64,000 nucleotides of DNA from Nocardia farcinica (GTDB lineage: Bacteria; Actinomycetota; Actinomycetes; Mycobacteriales; Mycobacteriaceae). The position numbers and the translations under genes were made by a program. Where the stretch lies: NCBI RefSeq assembly GCF_001182745.1, contig NZ_LN868938.1:3348001-3412000 (forward strand), written 5' to 3'. The notes below the pieces were generated by a model, which was not told the DNA's origin, searched no databases, and was given only the letters and a program-made list of their open reading frames with translations. The first letter of the stretch is position 1, and each line of letters begins with the position of its first letter. Of the stretch, positions 46,801 to 55,887 are shown piece by piece.

Positions 46801-47998
46801 GCAGGGGTACCCGGTCGCACCGCCGTTCGCGGCGGCACCGGGCAACTACCACATCCCCGGCGACCGGCGACCCGGCGAGCCCGGCTACCTGCCCGAGCCC
46901 GGATACCCGTCGGCGCCCGGCGAACAGCACCCCCCGCAGTCCGGGCAGCCCCCGGTGCAGGCGCAGGTCGCACCCGCTCCCCAGGCGCCGCCACCGTCGA
47001 GTACCCCGCCGTGGAACCCGGCGGGTGGCGCATCCCAGTGGGGTCAGGTGCCGCCGCAGGCGCCGCAGCCCGGCCATCCCTCCCTCGACGACGTGCCGAT
47101 GCGACGGGCCAAGCGCGCGCCGGGCAGCGGCTGGCGCAAGGCCGTGCACCACATGTCCGGTGGCGCGATCAATCCGGGCATGTCGGCCGAGGAGCGACGG
47201 CTGCAGGAGCTGGTCGCGCGGATCAGGCAGCCGGTGCGCGGTGACTACCGGATCGCGGTGCTGTCGTTGAAGGGTGGCGTCGGCAAGACGACGACCACGA
47301 TGGGCCTCGGCTCGATCTTCGCCTCCATCCGCGGCGACCGCGTGATCGCGGTGGACGCCAACCCCGACTTCGGCACGCTCTCGCAGCGGGTGCCACTGCA
47401 GACCAGGTCGACCGTGCGCGATCTGCTGCTCGACCCGTCCATCGAGCGCTACTCGGATGTGCGTAGGCACACCTCGCAGGCCACCAGCCGGTTGGAAGTG
47501 CTTGCCAGCGAACGCGATCCGGCGGCGTCGGAGGCGTTCAACGACGAGGAGTACCGGGCGGTCGCGCGGATCCTGCAGCGCTTCTACAACATCATCCTCA
47601 CCGACTGCGGCACCGGCCTGATGCACTCGGCGATGGCGGGTGTGCTTGATCTGGCGCATTCGCTGGTGCTGGTGTCCTCGGCGGCGATCGACGGCGCACG
47701 CAGTGCCGCGGCGACGCTGGACTGGCTCTCGCTGCACGGGCACGACCACCTGGTGCGCAATGCGGTCGTGGTGATCAACCTGCCGCGCGAGGGTTCACCG
47801 AACGTCGGGGTGCAGCAGTTGCGGGAGTACTTCCTCTCGCGCTGTCGCGCGGTGCACATCATCCCCTACGACCAGCATCTGTCCGAGGGCGCCGAGATCG
47901 ATCTGCACCGGTTGAGCAAGCAGGCCAAGCGGGCCTACGTGGAACTGGCCGCCACGGTGGCCGACCAGTTCGGCGTCGACCACCGTCGCTATCACTGA
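43805..47998 (+). CDS. EspI-like MinD/ParA-type ATPase with a very long Pro/Ala-rich N-terminus
   Basis: The 1397-residue product starts at GTG 43805 (TTG 43808 is also possible, with AGGGGG just upstream). The last ~250 residues are a MinD/ParA ATPase: deviant Walker A LKGGVGKTTTT (~1154), VIAVDANPDFGTLSQRV, and LTDCGTGLMHSAM as Walker B. The preceding segment (MRRAKRAPGSGWRKAVHHMSG) and this ATPase match the plan of mycobacterial EspI, which is linked to ESX-1/ESX-2 loci. The first ~1050 residues are disordered, Pro/Gly then Ala/Pro/Thr-rich, with exact tandem repeats, and much longer than in known EspI. It faces the second ESX locus. It probably regulates secretion or energises a partner; that is inference from EspI. 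Confidence 0.88.
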   Translation: MLSRSDDGLPMLPPWLSESEAGGGYEAPVQNLPHEDLIDDAPERKRGRRRQSPDGRQDPGHSAGRKDKKRRGWLGRDRDADKPEPAQGWTEPDPRSGGSWGSPAFDGPGGSASFDPASSDPASFDPASHAPGTDRAPSGYGQPGTQPEPAGPSGPIAGRPGPNETQPNGTHPGEMMPGPGFGQPPLPGHPGQAPLDRAPAPYSGPTPYSPGTPAPGPGPHGHPAGFTQPPHPQDAPSGPIPGHPGGEGGAPVFAPGSRPAGPPPNAAPGVPAPSDTSHGGPIGSGPIPSGPGFSGTDQGSSDFSGPVPSGPIPSGPISSGPIPSGPIPSGPVSGGPIPAGPTPSGPIPSGPISGGPTPAGPTPSGPIPSAPISGGPTPAGPTPSGPIPSGPTHGMGAPGGVPGSDPSGSVGDGPALGGPFGGRGIPGGSAPVGPGSVPGVPGSGGEPSPGAVGSRASAGTSAVPSLPTRRPSQPSEAFQPLGRRSPAPPGTAPSDRAPGATPPGGSAPGGAPMAAGATAAENPATGAPSSTATDAADDSAPRRPRALPDLPPPPPGMRSPASSSTSEPASPPDASDLPPAWSGADGTTPPAPTSTTATTDPTAPDNGTAPGTPAVPTGPAVPTNADTPPDAGARANIDRPADAAAPEAVRRTPNPTAPATAHADAATPANPAAPTDSSAPPNANARANASAPANASAPANTHAPAHASAPANTHAPAHASAPADTHAPAHASAPADTHAPAHASAPANTSAPADTSAPESLRQPATPTTAATTAHADTATSANPAAPTDSSAPTNIGAPADTAAPESLRQSSTSPASTARADVGAPPNPSAPIQSTPPAHSAASASPAPPATTAASTNPTGPTNTPASTDSTPSAGASASGALAPRPGADSFSGSAPIDGFTPVDHRAGQRFGPGDRQAPSAGAETGGRHRLPTGLPGPSPDSGVAAHRAPVSDQPAPGVLGRDPNVFAQAPADPSMPGWNQPQPSVPPDSPYGAPAAQQGYPVAPPFAAAPGNYHIPGDRRPGEPGYLPEPGYPSAPGEQHPPQSGQPPVQAQVAPAPQAPPPSSTPPWNPAGGASQWGQVPPQAPQPGHPSLDDVPMRRAKRAPGSGWRKAVHHMSGGAINPGMSAEERRLQELVARIRQPVRGDYRIAVLSLKGGVGKTTTTMGLGSIFASIRGDRVIAVDANPDFGTLSQRVPLQTRSTVRDLLLDPSIERYSDVRRHTSQATSRLEVLASERDPAASEAFNDEEYRAVARILQRFYNIILTDCGTGLMHSAMAGVLDLAHSLVLVSSAAIDGARSAAATLDWLSLHGHDHLVRNAVVVINLPREGSPNVGVQQLREYFLSRCRAVHIIPYDQHLSEGAEIDLHRLSKQAKRAYVELAATVADQFGVDHRRYH
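44720..44794 (+). repeat. Five tandem 15-bp repeats inside the EspI-like gene
   Basis: Five in-frame units encode P-[VI]-[PS]-S-G pentapeptides (PVPSG, PIPSG, PISSG, PIPSG, PIPSG). They run directly into the 60-bp repeats. This is coding, not a regulatory array. Confidence 0.85.
44795..44974 (+). repeat. Three tandem 60-bp repeats inside the EspI-like gene
   Basis: Three units start at 44795, 44855 and 44915. Each encodes 20 residues of the form P[IV]SGGP[IT]PAGPTPSGPIPS[GA]. Units 2 and 3 are almost identical in DNA, which points to recent expansion. The length keeps the frame. Confidence 0.9.
45905..46048 (+). repeat. Four tandem 36-bp repeats inside the EspI-like gene
   Basis: Units start at 45905, 45941, 45977 and 46013. 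Each encodes the 12 residues THAPAHASAPA[ND]. Copies differ at only a few bases. Flanking sequence holds degenerate relatives (SAPANASAPAN), so the whole Ala/Pro domain grew by repeat expansion. Confidence 0.9.
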
Positions 47999-48026
47999 CA
48001 GCGGCGCGGTGCCCGGGCCCGCCGGT

Positions 48027-48557
48027 TCACCATTCGGGTAGTCGTCGGCGTCCGGCGACGACCTCGCGGACCAGGGCGTCGTAGGCGTCGGCCAGTTCGG
48101 CGAGGTGGTGCCAGGCGCCGTGCAGCATCTCGTCGTGGGCGTCCAGGGTGACCAGCGCGTGGTGGGCGCGGACGGCGGATTCGGCCAGCCGGTCGATGAC
48201 GGCGCCGACGGTTTCGGTGTGCAGGGTGGCGCCGAGCCGGTGCTGGGGCACGCTGCGCAGCACCCAGTCGTCGATGGCCATCACCAGTTCGCCACGGCGG
48301 CGCTGGTTTTCGAGGATGACCGCCGGATCGGATTCGATGGAGCCGCCGCGTCCGACCAGGCGCCGTTCGTGCAGAACGGCCAGATCCCGCGCGAACCACA
48401 GCAGCGGACCGCCGACGACGCGGTGCCCGCGACAGGCCCGCACGAGCAGATCCGAGGAGGGGAGCACGCCGGGGGCATCGGCCCCGACCGCCGGACCGGC
48501 GCACGCCGTCGCCGGGGAGATCGCCATCACGACCGTGGATGAATCCGAACCTGCCAC
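48027..48557 (-). CDS. DUF4254 domain protein
   Basis: The GTG at 48557 has GAGG upstream and gives 176 residues. The central part (DLAVLHERRLV, then ILENQRRRGELVMAIDDWV) matches the DUF4254 family, helical proteins of unknown function found in actinobacteria and some other groups. The longer overlapping frame (47992-48582) is Arg-rich and lacks family character. It is convergent with the EspI-like gene (28 bases apart) and 147 bases downstream of eccC on the same strand. There is no signal peptide or membrane segment. A role in secretion is possible only by neighbourhood. Confidence 0.75.
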   Translation of the reverse strand: MAGSDSSTVVMAISPATACAGPAVGADAPGVLPSSDLLVRACRGHRVVGGPLLWFARDLAVLHERRLVGRGGSIESDPAVILENQRRRGELVMAIDDWVLRSVPQHRLGATLHTETVGAVIDRLAESAVRAHHALVTLDAHDEMLHGAWHHLAELADAYDALVREVVAGRRRLPEW

Positions 48558-48704
48558 GTTGCCTCGCCATTCCTAGCCGCACAACACCGGATCAGGACGT
48601 CCTCACAATAGACGCGGGCAGGCCGGGGTCCAAGCGCGCCACACGGCGTCTTTCGTATGTCGCACAGCGATTTTCCGATCGCACACCGACCGGTCGTTTC
48701 CTCC

Positions 48705-51700
48705 TCAGAGCGGTGGCAGATGCGCGATCTGCACCATCTCCTGACCGCGTGAGCGCGAGACCAGCACGCCGCGGCCGGGCGGCAGTTTGGTGGGCCGCAC
48801 GTCGCCGAGCAGCTTTCCTTCGTCCCGTGGACCGCTCATGATCAGGGTGTCGACGGACATGTTCTTCATGGTGCCGAGCACGCCGTCGAACAGCGCGCGG
48901 GAGGCGCCGCCGATGCGCCGGGCGACGATCAGGTGCAGGCCGATGTCCCGGGCCTGCGGCAGGTATTCCACCAGCGGCAGCAGCGGGTTGACGCCGGTCG
49001 CCACCATGTCGTAGTCGTCGACGACGAGGTAGATCTCCGGGCCGGTCCACCAACTGCGTTCGCGCAACTGCTGCGGGGTGATGTCGGAGCCGGGAATGCG
49101 CTGAGACATGTACTTGGCCAGGCCGTTGAGCATCTTGCCGGAGGTCTGCGAGGAGGTCGAGTAGCCCGCCAGGTGGTCGCCCTCGACCAGGCCGAGCATG
49201 GTGCGCCGGTAGTCGATGAGGATGACCTTGGCCTCCTGCGGCGTCGAGTTCTCCACCACGCCCATGACGATGTTGCGCAGCAGGGTGGTCTTGCCGCACT
49301 CGACGTCGGCGAAGGCCATGAAGTGCGGTTCGGCCTCGAAATCGATCACCCAGGGGGCGAGTTCGTTCTCGCCGAGGCCGACGACCACCTTGGTGGGGCT
49401 GGGCTTCACATCGTGGTCGGCGGCGATCGCGAGCACGTTCTCGCGGCTGATCTCGAGCGGCAGCATGCGCACCTCGGGCGCGCGCCTGCTGCCGTACATC
49501 TGGACCAGGTCCTGTTTGGCCTGCGCGACCCCGTCGGCGACGGTGGCGGCATCGGAGCTGGAGTCCAGCCGCGGCAGCGCGATCAGCATGTGCAGTTGCT
49601 CCGGGGTCAGGCCGCGGCCGGGCCTGCCCATCGGCACCAACGCGGCGGTGCGCCTGCCCATCTCGGAATCGGTGGGATCGCCCAGGCGCAACTCCAGCCT
49701 GGTGCCGATCTGATCCTTGATGACCGGGCGGATCTCGCCCCAGCGCGAGGCGGTCATGATCAGGTGGATGCCGTAGGACAGGCCCTGCACGGCGATGGCG
49801 TTGATCTGGGGTTCGAGCACGTCGAACTCCTCGCGCATCGCGGCCCAGCCGTCGATGACGAGGAAGACGTCGCCGAACTGGTCGGCGGCCAGCGGGTCGC
49901 GGGCCGGGTCGGCGGCGGTGCCGTTGATCATCCTGGCTTCCAGGCCCGCGAACTTGCGCCGGCGGAACTCGGCCATCGATTCGATACCCAGTTCGGTGAA
50001 GCGTTCCTCGCGCTGGCGCATCAGCGTGGTCAGCTCGGCGACGGTGCGGCGCACCCGGTCGCTGTCCAATCGGCCCGCCACCGAGCCGACGTGCGGGATG
50101 CCGGACAGGCCGGCCAGGCTGCCGCCGCCGAAATCCAGGCAGTAGAACTGCACCTGCTCGGGCGTGTGGGTCGCGGCGGCGGCCATCACGATCGTGCGGA
50201 CGGTGGTCGACTTGCCCGACTGCGGACCGCCGACTACCGCGACGTTGCCCGCCGCGCCGGCCAGGTGCACGGTGAGCACGTCGCGGCGCTGCTCGTAGGG
50301 CTTGTCGATGATGCCGATCGGCAGCCACAGCTGACCGTGCCGGTTCACCGGCGAACGCCAGTCCGGCTCCGGCAGCAGCATGTCCACGCTCGGCGATTCG
50401 TCCAGCGGCGGCAACCACACCTCGTGGGCGGGGCGGCCGTGGCCGGTCAGGCGTTTGACGACGACCTCGAGCAGGGTGTCGGGTAGGCCCTCCTCCTGCG
50501 TGGGTGCCGCGGGCGGCGGGGGCGGCAGCTCCGGCAGGCCGGACCGGACGGCCGACGCGGGTTCGCTCGGGGCGGTGATCTCCACGGGCGCGGCGGTGAA
50601 CAGCGTGGGGCTCTGCCCGCCGACGGTGCGCCCGTCGACCTCGCTGGTACCACTGGGTGAGACATAGGGACCCGAGACGTAGGTGGCGTTGAAGCGCAGC
50701 GGGTCGTCGGCGTCGCTCTTGAGGTAGCCGGAGCCCGGCACGCTGGGCAGATGGTAGGCGTCGGTGATGCCGAGGACCGCGCGTGATTCGTTGGCCGAGA
50801 AGGTGCGCAGACCGATGCGGTAGGACAGGTGCGAGTCCAGTCCGCGCAGCTTGTTCTCCTCGAGCCGCTGCGAGGCCAGCAGCAGGTGCACGTGCAGCGA
50901 GCGGCCCAGGCGGCCGATCATCACGAACAGGTCGGCGAAATCCGGTTTCTGCGACAGCAGTTCGGAGAACTCGTCGACGACCACGAACAGCGCGGGCAGC
51001 GGGTCCAGCGGCGCACCCGCGGCCCTGGCCTTCTCGTAGTCGGTGACGTTGGCGAAATTGCCCGCCGCGCGCAGCAGTTCCTGACGCCGGTTCATCTCAC
51101 CAGCCAGCGCGTCCTTCATGCGGTCGACCATCGAGAGTTCTTCCTCGAGGTTGGTGATGACCGCGGCGACGTGCGGCAGCGGCTCCAGGCCGAGGAAGGT
51201 GGCGCCCCCCTTGAAGTCGACCAGCACGAGGTTCAGGTAGTCCGGGGAGTGCGTGGTGACCAGTGAGAGCACCAGCGTCCGCAGGAATTCGGACTTGCCC
51301 GAGCCGGTCGCGCCGATGCACAGCCCGTGCGGGCCCATGCCGTTCTCGGCGGACTCCTTGATGTCGATCTCCACCGGGGTGCCGTCGGGCGTCACGCCGA
51401 TCGGCACCCGCAGCCGCTCCCGGGCGGTCCGCGGCCGCCACACCTTGGCCGGGTCGATCTGGGCGGCGTCGGGGATCTTCAACAGCGCCATCAGTCCGGG
51501 GTCGGCGCGGGTCTCGTCGCCGAGGCTCACGATCTGGGCGGCGGTGGCGATCCGGTAGCGGGCCAGCCCGCGCCCGAACGCCTCGGATTCGGCGATGCTC
51601 ACTTCGTCGGCGACGGCGAACTTCTCCACGCCCGCGGCGCTCTTGGCGCTCACGTCGCCGTCCTCGACCACCAGTTGCAGCCCGCGCCGCGCGGCCAGGC

Positions 51701-52760
51701 CGTTCTCCGGGGCGTTGAGGTCGAGCACGGTCACCGCGTCGAGGCCGGATTCACTGATCAGGCGCTCGGTGCCGTTGACGTAGCCGTCGTCGATCACGAC
51801 CACCAGGTGCAGCCGCCCCTGCGTGGGCTGCGGATTGCGCATGAACCGGCCGCGTTCGAGCAGTTCGTCGTTGAGCGCGGTCTCCAGCTCGCCGAGCGAG
51901 CCGTACATCATGCGGGCCGAACCCATGCCGTCGCGGGCGGTCGGATGTTGCAGATGCGGAAGCCATTTCAGCCACGCCCAGGTCGGCGCGTCGGGATCGG
52001 CACACACCACCGCGATCGCGACGTGGTCGGGTCCGTGGAAAGCGGTGAGTTCCATCAGCATCGACCGGACCAGTGTGCGCGCCTGGTCGGGGTCGCCGCC
52101 GATGTTGACGGCCGGGAACGCGCGCAGCGAGACCGCGGTGGGCAACTGGTGCACCACCGAATGCGTGCGCACGAACCGGCGCAGCGCGACGGTGGAGACG
52201 GGTTCGAGGTCTTCGAGCGGACCGGTCTCGGGCCGGGCGAGCTTGGTGGCCAGCCGGTGACTGCCGACGCCGACCCGCACGTGCCCGAAGTCGGGGTCGT
52301 TGGGCCTGCGCTCCCACATCCGCCTGGTGCCGATCACGGAGACGAGATCGCGCGGCTCCGGATGGCTCCACAGCAGCGACTCGAGCTGCTTCTTCCCGGT
52401 CCTGCGCACGTCCTTGCGCATCTGGTCCAGGTAGCGGAAGTAGTCCTTGCGTTCCTCGTTGAGTTCGGCCGCGGTCTTGGAGGTGCCGCCGCGATAGCCC
52501 ATCATCATGCCGACCATCGACATGATCATCATCATCGGGAACATCATCGCCATCGGATTGGCCAGCAGGTTGCGGCCCATCATGGCCATCATCGCGATCA
52601 TGCCGACCACCGCGATGACCATCACCACCGGCATGAGCTTCATCAGCAGCGGCGCGGGCAGCGGCCGAGGGATCTCCGGTGGCGGATTGAGCGCGACCTC
52701 ACCACCGGGCGCACGCGGCGGCGCGATCCGCGGACGACGCACGAAACCTTCGGTAACCAT
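48705..52760 (-). CDS. eccC: Second ESX locus secretion ATPase EccC
   Basis: The ATG at 52760 gives 1351 residues. Two N-terminal membrane helices (~40-60 and ~65-90, Met-rich) are followed by three FtsK/SpoIIIE-type ATPases with P-loops GATGSGKS (~481), GGPQSGKS (~842) and ADVECGKT (~1150). The third P-loop differs from the GDTESGKT of the ESX-4 copy. The Pro/Ala linker between domains 1 and 2 is longer than in ESX-4. It is the last gene of eccD-mycP-eccC, starting four bases after the mycP stop. Its strong resemblance to EccC4, including the N-terminal PPPEIPR and Met-rich helices, suggests the two loci share a recent ancestor. Confidence 0.95.
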   Translation of the reverse strand: MVTEGFVRRPRIAPPRAPGGEVALNPPPEIPRPLPAPLLMKLMPVVMVIAVVGMIAMMAMMGRNLLANPMAMMFPMMMIMSMVGMMMGYRGGTSKTAAELNEERKDYFRYLDQMRKDVRRTGKKQLESLLWSHPEPRDLVSVIGTRRMWERRPNDPDFGHVRVGVGSHRLATKLARPETGPLEDLEPVSTVALRRFVRTHSVVHQLPTAVSLRAFPAVNIGGDPDQARTLVRSMLMELTAFHGPDHVAIAVVCADPDAPTWAWLKWLPHLQHPTARDGMGSARMMYGSLGELETALNDELLERGRFMRNPQPTQGRLHLVVVIDDGYVNGTERLISESGLDAVTVLDLNAPENGLAARRGLQLVVEDGDVSAKSAAGVEKFAVADEVSIAESEAFGRGLARYRIATAAQIVSLGDETRADPGLMALLKIPDAAQIDPAKVWRPRTARERLRVPIGVTPDGTPVEIDIKESAENGMGPHGLCIGATGSGKSEFLRTLVLSLVTTHSPDYLNLVLVDFKGGATFLGLEPLPHVAAVITNLEEELSMVDRMKDALAGEMNRRQELLRAAGNFANVTDYEKARAAGAPLDPLPALFVVVDEFSELLSQKPDFADLFVMIGRLGRSLHVHLLLASQRLEENKLRGLDSHLSYRIGLRTFSANESRAVLGITDAYHLPSVPGSGYLKSDADDPLRFNATYVSGPYVSPSGTSEVDGRTVGGQSPTLFTAAPVEITAPSEPASAVRSGLPELPPPPPAAPTQEEGLPDTLLEVVVKRLTGHGRPAHEVWLPPLDESPSVDMLLPEPDWRSPVNRHGQLWLPIGIIDKPYEQRRDVLTVHLAGAAGNVAVVGGPQSGKSTTVRTIVMAAAATHTPEQVQFYCLDFGGGSLAGLSGIPHVGSVAGRLDSDRVRRTVAELTTLMRQREERFTELGIESMAEFRRRKFAGLEARMINGTAADPARDPLAADQFGDVFLVIDGWAAMREEFDVLEPQINAIAVQGLSYGIHLIMTASRWGEIRPVIKDQIGTRLELRLGDPTDSEMGRRTAALVPMGRPGRGLTPEQLHMLIALPRLDSSSDAATVADGVAQAKQDLVQMYGSRRAPEVRMLPLEISRENVLAIAADHDVKPSPTKVVVGLGENELAPWVIDFEAEPHFMAFADVECGKTTLLRNIVMGVVENSTPQEAKVILIDYRRTMLGLVEGDHLAGYSTSSQTSGKMLNGLAKYMSQRIPGSDITPQQLRERSWWTGPEIYLVVDDYDMVATGVNPLLPLVEYLPQARDIGLHLIVARRIGGASRALFDGVLGTMKNMSVDTLIMSGPRDEGKLLGDVRPTKLPPGRGVLVSRSRGQEMVQIAHLPPL

Positions 52761-52763
52761 TCG

Positions 52764-54206
52764 CTATCCCTCGGTGACTTCCCGGTCGAGGACTTCCCGA
52801 TCGAGGTGGTCCAGGTCGAGCTCGCGCCGGTTGCGGAACGGAATCGACAGGGCCGCGCCGACCCCCAGCACCGCCAGGCTGGTGATCGAGCCGATGACGG
52901 CGACCCGGCGCGGGAGCGGATCGGGGCCGGGCGGGCGGGCCGGTTCGGCCAGCGGACGCGGGGTGTCGGCACCGGCGTGCACGGGCTGGTCGGGCAGTTC
53001 GGCGGTGAGTGCGGCGACCGGGTCGATCAGGCCGTGGCCCAGCTTGTCGTCGCGTCCGGTGCCCGGCGCGTGCGCGGTGCGGACCACGCGGTCGATGACC
53101 TGGGCCGCGCTGAGCTCGGGGAACCGGGCGCGCACCAGGGCGACCAGGCCCGACACGTACGGCGCCGCGAAGCTGGTGCCCTCGATCGGGCTGATGCCCT
53201 CGCTGGTCTGCACACCGTCGACCAGCCCGGTCCCGCCCGGTTTGCTGTCCAGCGAGACGATGCGGCGCCCGATCGCCGCGGCGCGCACCCACGGGCCGTG
53301 CAGGGACAGCTCCGACACCATGCCGTCGGGATCGATGGAGGCGACCGAGAGCACGTACGGATCGAACCAGGCCGGGCTGGCCACCGTCTGCACCGACGAC
53401 CAGCCGGGCCGCTCGTTCTGGGTCTTACAGGCGCCTTCGGAGGTGAGGTTGCCCGCGGCCGCGACCACCACGACGTTGCGGTCGAAGGCGTACTTCACCG
53501 CGGCGCCGAGGGCGGCGTCCTCGGGTGTCGCGCCCGCCGCCGAACAGGCCACCTCGGAGATGTTGATGACGGTGGCGCCCATGTCGACCGCACGCACCAC
53601 GGCGCCGGCCAGGGTGAGCACATTGCCGTAGCCGGAGGTCGTGATGGCCCCGGACTGCTCGCCGGAGCGGCGGTCCTTGGGCTCGTAGGCCAGGCTGAGC
53701 TGGCGGATGGCGAGGATCTCCGCGTCGGGGGCGACCCCGGCGAAGGCGTCGTCGGGGCTCGGCGCGGCGGCGATGATGCCCGCGACCAGCGTGCCGTGGC
53801 CGTCGCAGTCCACGGTGCCGTCGGTGTCGGCGACGTAGTCGCCGCCCGCCTGCAGCGCGCGCAGCCGCGGATGCCGGTTGACGCCGGTGTCGATGACGGC
53901 GACCTTCTGGCCCGCGCCGCGGCTGAACTGCCAGGCCGTGGGCAGGTCGAGCACGGCCTGCGCCAGTGGCGGTTCCACCGGCGGCGCACCGGTGAGGATC
54001 GGCTCCGCGCACACCGATCGCTGCTCGGTGGGCTCGAGCGGGGCGGGCCTGCCGCTGATGGCCAGCGCCGCGCCCAGGGCGCCGTCGTCGACGACCGGCG
54101 GCCCGATCGCCGCCGCCGAGGCGGGCAGGGCGAACACCGCCGCGCCGAGAACCACGGCGGCGCCGACTGTTCCGGCGGCGCGGCGCAGCCCCAGCCGCCG
54201 GTTCAT
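52764..54206 (-). CDS. mycP: Second ESX locus mycosin protease MycP (intact)
   Basis: This subtilisin-like membrane-anchored protease is needed for stable type VII complexes. The ATG at 54206 overlaps the eccD stop (ATGA) and gives 480 residues. A signal peptide ends ASAAA (~30). The catalytic triad is Asp106 (VAVIDTGVNRHP), His137 (DGHGTL) and Ser345 (EGTSFAAP), with oxyanion Asn252 (AAAGNL). N-terminal extension Cys (RSVCAEP) and SEVACSAAG Cys fit the mycosin disulfide pattern. A C-terminal TM (VAVIGSITSLAVLGVGAAL) anchors it. It is full length, unlike the ESX-4 copy. Confidence 0.95.
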   Translation of the reverse strand: MNRRLGLRRAAGTVGAAVVLGAAVFALPASAAAIGPPVVDDGALGAALAISGRPAPLEPTEQRSVCAEPILTGAPPVEPPLAQAVLDLPTAWQFSRGAGQKVAVIDTGVNRHPRLRALQAGGDYVADTDGTVDCDGHGTLVAGIIAAAPSPDDAFAGVAPDAEILAIRQLSLAYEPKDRRSGEQSGAITTSGYGNVLTLAGAVVRAVDMGATVINISEVACSAAGATPEDAALGAAVKYAFDRNVVVVAAAGNLTSEGACKTQNERPGWSSVQTVASPAWFDPYVLSVASIDPDGMVSELSLHGPWVRAAAIGRRIVSLDSKPGGTGLVDGVQTSEGISPIEGTSFAAPYVSGLVALVRARFPELSAAQVIDRVVRTAHAPGTGRDDKLGHGLIDPVAALTAELPDQPVHAGADTPRPLAEPARPPGPDPLPRRVAVIGSITSLAVLGVGAALSIPFRNRRELDLDHLDREVLDREVTEG

Positions 54207-55684
54207 AGGTTCAGGTTCCTCGCCATCGAGTAGATGCCGAGCAGCCACAGCGCCAGCGGGATGATCGCGCAGATCAGCAGATATTCGAAGATCTCACCGG
54301 CGCGCCTGGTGACCGGGGTGATCTCGATGTGCGGACCGATCACACCGAAGGCGACCACGGCGGCGGCCAATGCCAGCAGCAGCCCACCCGAGAGCAGCCA
54401 CAGCCCGGAATCGCCGAAGGCCAGGGCGGTGAGCAGGCCGGCGATCACCGACGCACCCGCCACGATCAGCGTGCCCGCCTGCACCAGATCGGCGAACGCG
54501 CGGCCGCGCAGGCACAGGATGATCGCGGTGATCACGGCCAGGGTGAGGCCCTGCCACCGCACGTGCCCCAGCGGGTCGGCGGTGCCGAGCGCGCCGACCG
54601 CCGCGACGACGGCCGCGCCGATCACCATGCCGGTCTGGTACTGATTGGCGGCCCTGGCGCGCTCGCCGAGCCCGACGGCCGAGGGCAGCGCGGTCGCACC
54701 GATCGCACCGATGCCCTCGATGGTCGGGCGCTGCTCGTGGTCGGCCGGGTCGATGGCGGCGCCCGCGGTCGGCACCGGCGGCACCGGCAGCCGGGCGGCG
54801 ACGGCGGCGAGCCGCGGGATCATCGACAGCAGGATGATGGCGCCCACCAGCAGGCCGACCGCGATCCGGGGCAGCGGCGTGTCCCACACCATCCGGACCA
54901 GTGCCGCCACCCCGCCGAACAGCGCCAGCGTGACCGCCGCCGCGCAGAGGGTGGCCCCGACGCCGGTGGCACGGTACAGCCCGACGGCGATCACCAGGCT
55001 CACCGAGCAGCCGAGCATCAGGTGCGGGCTGCCCAGCTCACCGGGCACGAAAAGGGCGGCGCCGCCGAAGAACAGCAGCAGCGCCGTCAGCGACAGCCAC
55101 AGCGCGGTGAGCCGGTCGTCGTACTTGCGCACCGCGATGACGGCGGCGGCGACCGCGGCCAGCCCGGCGCCGGTCGCGAGGAACGGCGCGGCGAGGCCAC
55201 CACCGTGACCGCGGCCGATGGCGAACAACCCGAGCGCGAGCAGCACCACCGTCACGCAGGCGGCCAGGCCGGTCCAGCGGGCCGACCGCGGCGACCAGCT
55301 GTGGTGGTCTTCGGCGGTCAGCCGGGAGACGGCGTCGATGACGTCGTCGAACAGCGCCGGCGACTCCTTGGCCGTCACCGAGCGCAGCACCAGGAGTTCG
55401 CCGTCGTAGACCTCGGCCTCGGTCAGCGTGCGGCTGGGCGGGATGGCGTCGCGACCGAGCCGGGCCAGCGTCCAGTGCTGGGTCTCGAGCGGCGCGGCGC
55501 CCTCCTCGCTGTCCACCGGGTCGGGGTTGCGGGATTCGATCAACGCCACCAGATCCCGCATGAAGGTGGCGATCGGCACCGTCGCGGGCAGGCCCACATC
55601 CACCTGGGTGTTGCCGCCGATCACCGAGACACGGCACAGTTCGGGCTCAGCGGCTACCGCGCCGCTGCTCAGCGATTCGGTCAA
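54203..55684 (-). CDS. eccD: Second ESX locus channel subunit EccD
   Basis: The TTG start at 55684 gives 493 residues. An N-terminal ubiquitin-like domain (~18-105, CRVSVIGGNTQVDVGLPATVP) precedes about eleven membrane helices. The hydrophilic loop between helices 6 and 7 has PAADHEQ-like acidic residues (AAIDPADHEQRPT), as in the ESX-4 copy (PIDPTEDDPDDH). It is first in eccD-mycP-eccC, divergent from eccA across ~200 bases. Confidence 0.95.
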   Translation of the reverse strand: MTESLSSGAVAAEPELCRVSVIGGNTQVDVGLPATVPIATFMRDLVALIESRNPDPVDSEEGAAPLETQHWTLARLGRDAIPPSRTLTEAEVYDGELLVLRSVTAKESPALFDDVIDAVSRLTAEDHHSWSPRSARWTGLAACVTVVLLALGLFAIGRGHGGGLAAPFLATGAGLAAVAAAVIAVRKYDDRLTALWLSLTALLLFFGGAALFVPGELGSPHLMLGCSVSLVIAVGLYRATGVGATLCAAAVTLALFGGVAALVRMVWDTPLPRIAVGLLVGAIILLSMIPRLAAVAARLPVPPVPTAGAAIDPADHEQRPTIEGIGAIGATALPSAVGLGERARAANQYQTGMVIGAAVVAAVGALGTADPLGHVRWQGLTLAVITAIILCLRGRAFADLVQAGTLIVAGASVIAGLLTALAFGDSGLWLLSGGLLLALAAAVVAFGVIGPHIEITPVTRRAGEIFEYLLICAIIPLALWLLGIYSMARNLNL

Positions 55685-55887
55685 TTGCTGAACGACCCCA
55701 GTTCCCTACTGAACAAATCCCGACCATTACACGACCCTTGCGCATTCGCGCGCTGCGGGTACACGCGTTGCGGCGGACCGGCAGCGAAACCTAATGTATC
55801 GGACAGACTCAACGCACGCGATCGGTAGGCTGGCTGAAATATGAACGCAGGCAGTATCACTGGTGAACAGCTCGGGGGCCGGTTCCG

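Noticed and set aside
51327..54233. A 968-residue plus-strand ORF opposite eccC and mycP
   Set aside because: His/Arg/Gly-rich shadow without domains; the minus strand has complete EccC and MycP motifs.
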